From: Chitinophagaceae bacterium
GTDB taxonomy: Bacteria; Bacteroidota; Bacteroidia; Chitinophagales; Chitinophagaceae
DNA length: 10,666 bases
Direction: 5' to 3'
NCBI GenBank assembly: GCA_003167015.1
Contig: PMUF01000178.1
Span: 1-10,666 of the forward strand
The translations under genes and the position numbers were made by a program. This document shows, one piece after another, positions 7,722 to 10,666 of this stretch. How positions within the stretch are numbered: the stretch's first letter is position 1; every line of letters starts with the position of its first letter. The notes under the pieces are model-generated. The model was not told where the DNA came from. It saw only the letters and a program-made list of their open reading frames with translations, and made no database searches.

Positions 7722-7727
7722 AATTTG
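7720..7727 (+). promoter_or_regulatory. Bacteroidota-type -7 promoter element for the nuclease gene
   Basis: TAAATTTG is an exact match to the TAnnTTTG element used by the main sigma factor of Bacteroidota. A T-rich stretch (7692-7701), about 19-23 bp upstream, sits where the looser -33 TTTG element would be, but is not a clean match. Transcription would begin near 7733, leaving only about 13 bases before the ATG at 7746. Confidence 0.45.
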
Positions 7728-7745
7728 TACCAAACCTTTATATCT

Positions 7746-8822
7746 ATGGACAAGAAATATATCGATTTCATTACCGACCTGAAGCAGAACATTATCCAAA
7801 GCCGGTATATCGCCGCCCGATTAGCCAACAAAGAGCAACTACTCCTCTATTTCAAGACGGGAAAGATGTTATCGGAAAAAATTGACGCGGAGAAATGGGG
7901 AGCAAAAGTGATGGAACAGATCGCAGAAGATCTTCAAAAACACCTTCCGGGACTAAGAGGCTTTTCCTATACAAACCTTAAAAAAATGCGTCAGTTTGCT
8001 TTCGAGTATCCATTATTACTAAATGATTATCAGCAAGATGTAATTAGCCCGTTACCAACGGGCCAATTGCAGGAAAATTCAGCCAATCCAATTGGGCCGT
8101 CATCAACGGGCCAATTGACCTCCTTTTGGGGAATCACCTTCAGCCACCACATCCTCCTGCTCAAATGCAAAACATTAGAAGAAAGATTCTTCTACATGGA
8201 ACAAGCCGCCACCCAATTCTGGTCAGTGAATCTCTTAGAACATCACATCTCCGCTAACCTCTACAAACACCAGGGCAAACTACCCAACAACTTCGATAAA
8301 ACCCTCCCAACCTTGAAACCTTCCGCCTTGCAGGTGTTCCGGGACGAATACCTCATGGACTTCATCGGTTCCGCAGATGCCGAAGATGAACGCGTGTTAG
8401 AACAAAAAGTCGTAGCCGACATCAAAAACTTCATCCTCCGGATGGGCAATGGCTTTTGTTTCATCGGCAACCAATACCGCCTAGAAGTAGAAGGAGAAGA
8501 ATTCTTCATCGACCTCCTGTTCTTCAACCGCCACCTTCAATGCCTCGTCGTCTTTGAACTGAAACGCGGAAAATTCAAACCCGAATACGCCGGGCAACTC
8601 AATTTCTATCTGAATGTGCTGGATGAAAAAGTCAAGCTACCCCACGAGAATCCCTCTATCGGCATCGTCCTTTGCAAGGAAAAGAATAACACCATCGTAG
8701 AATTCGCCGTCCGAAGCATCGACAAAGCCATGGGAGTCGCCACCTACCGCACCACAAAAGAAGTACCAAAGGAAATGCAGGGAATCCTCCCTGACGCCGC
8801 GCAACTGGCCCGGTTGCTCTAA
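7746..8822 (+). CDS. DUF1016/YhcG-family PD-(D/E)XK nuclease-domain protein
   Basis: The 358-residue product has the two-part layout of the DUF1016 family (E. coli YhcG-like). An N-terminal helical region covers residues about 10-160 (ARLANKEQLLLYFKTGKML, GFSYTNLKKMRQF, FWGITFSHHILLLKC, ERFFYMEQA). A C-terminal nuclease-like domain covers about 195-340. D256 (FFIDLLFF) and E271/K273 (VVFELKRGKF), followed by Q284, form a complete PD-(D/E)XK signature, so catalytic ability is plausible. Substrate and role are not established for this family; it often occurs in accessory regions, and DNA processing is a guess. The ATG at 7746 is preferred over the TTG at 7725, which lies inside the proposed promoter element. 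The gene is solitary, opposite in direction to both neighbouring operons, and its upstream DNA is AT-richer, hinting at acquisition. Residues 100-127 are a repeat-derived linker. Confidence 0.9.
   Translation: MDKKYIDFITDLKQNIIQSRYIAARLANKEQLLLYFKTGKMLSEKIDAEKWGAKVMEQIAEDLQKHLPGLRGFSYTNLKKMRQFAFEYPLLLNDYQQDVISPLPTGQLQENSANPIGPSSTGQLTSFWGITFSHHILLLKCKTLEERFFYMEQAATQFWSVNLLEHHISANLYKHQGKLPNNFDKTLPTLKPSALQVFRDEYLMDFIGSADAEDERVLEQKVVADIKNFILRMGNGFCFIGNQYRLEVEGEEFFIDLLFFNRHLQCLVVFELKRGKFKPEYAGQLNFYLNVLDEKVKLPHENPSIGIVLCKEKNNTIVEFAVRSIDKAMGVATYRTTKEVPKEMQGILPDAAQLARLL
8048..8117. repeat. In-frame palindromic repeat inside the nuclease gene
   Basis: CAACGGGCCAATTG occurs twice (8056-8069 and 8104-8117), exactly 48 bp or 16 codons apart, so both copies encode TGQL. 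Between them CAATTGGGCCGT (8089-8100) is a near-perfect inverted copy with one mismatch. CCCGTT-ACC-AACGGG (8048-8062) is a perfect hairpin overlapping the first copy. The repeat encodes a linker between the DUF1016 N-terminal segments ending FEYPLL and starting FWGITFSHH. Confidence 0.7.
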
Positions 8823-8826
8823 CAAT

Positions 8827-9792
8827 TTATCTCACAGCACACAACCCTATGCGAAATCCCCGCCACGCACTGGCTTCGTTCGGCGGATTTTGGGCGCGGG
8901 CCGCGCTGCGTTCATCATAAACTCCGCTACCGAAACTTCCGCCCCGGTTCACTTTGTAACTGCCCGTAGCCGGGCCAGTAGGATCGGTCACATGACTGCC
9001 GGAATAGGATGCGCCATACCAGTCATAGCACCATTCCCATATATTACCCAGCATATCCTGCATACCCCATTGATTGGCAGGTTTACTGCCTGCATTATGC
9101 GGCCCGGCACTTGGGTTTCCAAGACCCTTTCCCGTATAGCCTTTATAGCTATTCGCGCCATACCAGGCTATAGCATCGGTCGACTCTCCATAAATAGCGC
9201 CGGTCGTTCCGGCCCGGCAGGCATACTCCCATTGAGCTTCAGTAGGAAGAGTATATTCGTAGCCTGCGGGTAAGCGATGAGCAGCACGTTCCTGTTCGGT
9301 CAGCTTTTTGCAGAATTGCATCGCCTCGTACCAGTTCACGAAGTACATGGGCGTCTCTTCGTTCTCGTGCGATAGTATCTTATCGATATCATCCTTGCCA
9401 AAACCCATGAACTCACGGATGGTCGCTTTTTTGCCGCCGGGGAATACGTAGACCGTGGTATCACTCAATAATTTTATCGCTTTATCGCGTACGTTCATTC
9501 CGGTAACGGCCTTCCACTGCCCTATGGTCACTTCGGTTTTGCCCATCCAGTACCCTCTGGTCAAAGTCACTGTTGTTTGCGGGCCTTCATCGGATTTCCT
9601 GCCTGTTTCGTCGTCGGGGCTACCCATGACAAAGGTGCCCGCAGGGATCCAGTTCATAGGGAGGGTGACCCGATCATTCAATGGCAGTTCCCATGGCTTA
9701 CCCGCAACCGGGACCCCAACGCTAAAAGGCTTTGGGATGGTCGCCGCAGGAATAGACATCAGCGCGAGGAATATCGGTAGCAAAAGTCTCAT
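8827..9792 (-). CDS. Exported SUMF1-fold (formylglycine-generating-enzyme-like) protein
   Basis: The 321-residue product starts with a signal peptide (MRLLLPIFLALMSIPAAT) and then shows the SUMF1/FGE-sulfatase fold. WIPAGTFVMGS lies at residues 48-58, followed by TRGYWMGKTEVTIGQWKAV (78-96), LPTEAQWEYACRAGT (182-196), NQWGMQDMLGNIWEWCYDWYG (240-260) and NRGGSFGSG (282-290), with the closing AWRGFRIGLC (309-318). True formylglycine-generating enzymes have an active-site cysteine pair in the segment after RGGS; here that segment reads FGSGVYDERSAARA without cysteine. It is therefore unlikely to make formylglycine, and is better called a SUMF1-domain protein of unknown role, probably periplasmic. 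The start at 9792 is set by the signal peptide and a 4-bp ATGA overlap with the upstream gene; a longer in-frame reading from 9852 would bury the signal peptide. Its stop is 4 bp from that of the converging nuclease gene. Confidence 0.9.
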   Translation of the reverse strand: MRLLLPIFLALMSIPAATIPKPFSVGVPVAGKPWELPLNDRVTLPMNWIPAGTFVMGSPDDETGRKSDEGPQTTVTLTRGYWMGKTEVTIGQWKAVTGMNVRDKAIKLLSDTTVYVFPGGKKATIREFMGFGKDDIDKILSHENEETPMYFVNWYEAMQFCKKLTEQERAAHRLPAGYEYTLPTEAQWEYACRAGTTGAIYGESTDAIAWYGANSYKGYTGKGLGNPSAGPHNAGSKPANQWGMQDMLGNIWEWCYDWYGASYSGSHVTDPTGPATGSYKVNRGGSFGSGVYDERSAARAQNPPNEASAWRGFRIGLCAVR

Positions 9793-10223
9793 GACTGCAC
9801 CTTCACCGCCTGCCGCGCCAGCAACTTCCACTGCCCCTTCTGCTTCATCCAAACCGTCAGCACGGAAAGATGCGCCTCCCCGGGCTTACCCCCATCATTG
9901 GTGATCGCCGAGAAAATATGCCGCACCCAGGCCGTATTGCCGACCACATGCATCGTCTGCTGGCTAAGATCGATAGAGACAAAATCAGAAGCGCCCGACA
10001 GTAACGCCTGCTCGAACGCCGCCTTGTCCTGGATCATCCCGCTGGAATGCCCATACGTCAGCTCGTTCATGGTCAGTTTGTCCAAATTCGCCTGGGTAGG
10101 ATCGATCAGCGCCTTCCGGAAAGCCTCTACAGCGATAGTCAGCGTCGGATCGTCATTTTGCTGGGCCAGGACCGGGCCGCCTGCGACAGCCAGCAGCAAA
10201 ACCAAAAGCAATGTCGGTTTCAT
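9789..10223 (-). CDS. Exported NTF2-like (DUF4440-type) small protein
   Basis: This 144-residue protein has a clear signal peptide, MKPTLLLVLLLAVAGGPVLA, with likely cleavage before QQNDD. The mature part looks like an NTF2/SnoaL-like cone fold of the DUF4440 kind: an initial helix (AVEAFRKALIDPTQANLDKL), LTYGHSSGMIQDKAAFEQAL, then strands ending AHLSVLTVWMKQKGQWKLLARQAVKV. Such proteins bind small molecules or act as enzymes, and many secreted Bacteroidota members have no known function. The ATG at 10223 is chosen because it directly precedes the signal peptide; an ATG at 10232 adds only three residues. It lies 11 bp after the isomerase stop and overlaps the SUMF1-fold gene by 4 bp, so the three genes are probably co-transcribed. 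A role in handling a sugar or glycan with its neighbours is possible but not shown. Confidence 0.85.
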   Translation of the reverse strand: MKPTLLLVLLLAVAGGPVLAQQNDDPTLTIAVEAFRKALIDPTQANLDKLTMNELTYGHSSGMIQDKAAFEQALLSGASDFVSIDLSQQTMHVVGNTAWVRHIFSAITNDGGKPGEAHLSVLTVWMKQKGQWKLLARQAVKVQS

Positions 10224-10234
10224 ATATAACATAT

Positions 10235-10666
10235 TTAAATTTTTACAACCTCCAGCTGCAACAATTCTCCCAACTTCACAATCTTCGAAGCAATATGCCC
10301 CACCCCCACCGCACAATGGTGAGCCGGACCATAACTATTCCAACTGTTGACAAAGTTACGTGCCCCGCCAGGAAAACGATACCGGCTATTGGTATTGCCG
10401 ATGCGCAGGATGGGACCCGGTACAGATTCGCCTTCCGCTACCAGCAACAGCAGCCCGCCGCCTGTCCGCTCCACCACCGACAGCAACGTGACGGCGCCAT
10501 TCCTGACGGACATCTCTACCGACAGCCCGCTGCCCACCTTGCCGTGATAGACCTGTAATGGCCTAACCTTCGTTTTACCCTCTGCGATGGCAATATGGCC
10601 GGGACCATCATGCCCCATCAGGACCACATCATCGGCAAAATCCATGGCATAATATTCCGTGAAAGA
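10235..10666 (-). CDS. L-fucose/L-arabinose isomerase-family protein, C-terminal part (runs off right edge)
   Basis: The minus strand is open from the right edge to a TAA at 10235, giving 143 residues that begin SFTEYYAMDF. Recognisable stretches are VLMGHDGPGHIAIAEGK, VYHGKVGSGLSVEMSV, VAEGESVPGPILRIGNTNSRYRF and WNSYGPAHHCAVGVGH. These fit the C-terminal domain of the L-fucose/L-arabinose isomerase superfamily; the conserved histidines are probably active-site or metal ligands by analogy. Full-length members are about 470-490 residues, so the N-terminal two thirds lies outside the window. The exact sugar cannot be told from this part; arabinose, fucose or another deoxy sugar are all possible. 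It is followed after 11 bp by the NTF2-like gene. Confidence 0.85.
   Translation of the reverse strand, partial: SFTEYYAMDFADDVVLMGHDGPGHIAIAEGKTKVRPLQVYHGKVGSGLSVEMSVRNGAVTLLSVVERTGGGLLLLVAEGESVPGPILRIGNTNSRYRFPGGARNFVNSWNSYGPAHHCAVGVGHIASKIVKLGELLQLEVVKI

Larger units (their letters stand above)
7587..7745. promoter_or_regulatory. Divergent intergenic region between rhaT and the nuclease gene
   Basis: This 159-bp stretch separates the leftward rhamnose operon from the rightward nuclease gene and must hold the rhaT promoter. It becomes AT-rich from about 7680. On the minus strand, TACATTTA (7635 down to 7628) resembles the Bacteroidota -7 element TAnnTTTG with one mismatch and would start transcription about 35 bp before rhaT. 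No clear -33 element accompanies it, so this assignment is weak. Several short repeats, listed separately, are candidates for regulator binding. Confidence 0.6.

Noticed and set aside
7725..7745. TTG start giving seven extra residues for the nuclease protein.
   Set aside because: The TTG overlaps the proposed -7 promoter element and the ATG at 7746 gives a normal family N-terminus.
8048..8117. CRISPR array.
   Set aside because: Only two direct copies with a partial inverted copy, all inside a reading frame; spacing and orientation do not fit CRISPR.
9793..9852. Longer start for the SUMF1-fold protein at 9852.
   Set aside because: The added residues precede the signal peptide and overlap the NTF2-like gene; the ATGA overlap start at 9792 is better.
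10224..10316. Longer start for the NTF2-like protein at 10316.
   Set aside because: It would overlap the isomerase coding end and place a glycine/cysteine-rich tail in front of a clear signal peptide.

Overview
The window looks like chromosome from a Bacteroidota bacterium, most likely Chitinophagaceae or a close relative. The reasons are the families present (RhaI-type isomerase, RhaT symporter, fused aldolase/dehydrogenase, FGGY kinase, SUMF1-domain lipid-free exported protein), the near absence of Shine-Dalgarno sequences before starts, a TAnnTTTG-type promoter element, and moderately high GC. The genus cannot be told from the sequence alone.

Positions 1-7586 (minus strand) hold one apparent operon for L-rhamnose use, read right to left: rhaT (L-rhamnose/H+ symporter), rhaD (rhamnulose-1-phosphate aldolase fused to a short-chain dehydrogenase), rhaI (L-rhamnose isomerase), an FGGY-family rhamnulokinase, lutA and the first 243 codons of lutB, which runs off the left edge. 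Gaps are short, and rhaI/kinase and lutA/lutB overlap by 4 bp (ATGA). Read as a pathway, rhamnose is imported, isomerised, phosphorylated and cleaved to DHAP and L-lactaldehyde. The dehydrogenase half should oxidise lactaldehyde to L-lactate, and the Lut iron-sulfur proteins should carry L-lactate to pyruvate. No transcription factor for the operon is in the window.

Positions 7587-7745 are a divergent, AT-rich intergenic region with several small repeats that look like operator sites and a good Bacteroidota-type -7 element for the rightward gene. Positions 7746-8822 (plus strand) encode a DUF1016/YhcG-type PD-(D/E)XK nuclease-domain protein with a palindrome-rich in-frame repeat in its linker.

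Positions 8827-10666 (minus strand) hold a second tight gene set: the C-terminal end of an L-fucose/L-arabinose isomerase-family protein, a small exported NTF2-like protein and an exported SUMF1-fold protein. The last two overlap by 4 bp. The nuclease gene and this set converge with only 4 bp between stop codons.

The main points for follow-up are the coupling of rhamnose breakdown to Lut lactate oxidation, two GC-rich palindromic in-frame insertions in the kinase, the repeat inside the nuclease gene, and the operator-like cluster between the divergent genes. No clear new system was found. No tRNA, rRNA, CRISPR array, transposase or intrinsic terminator was recognised.
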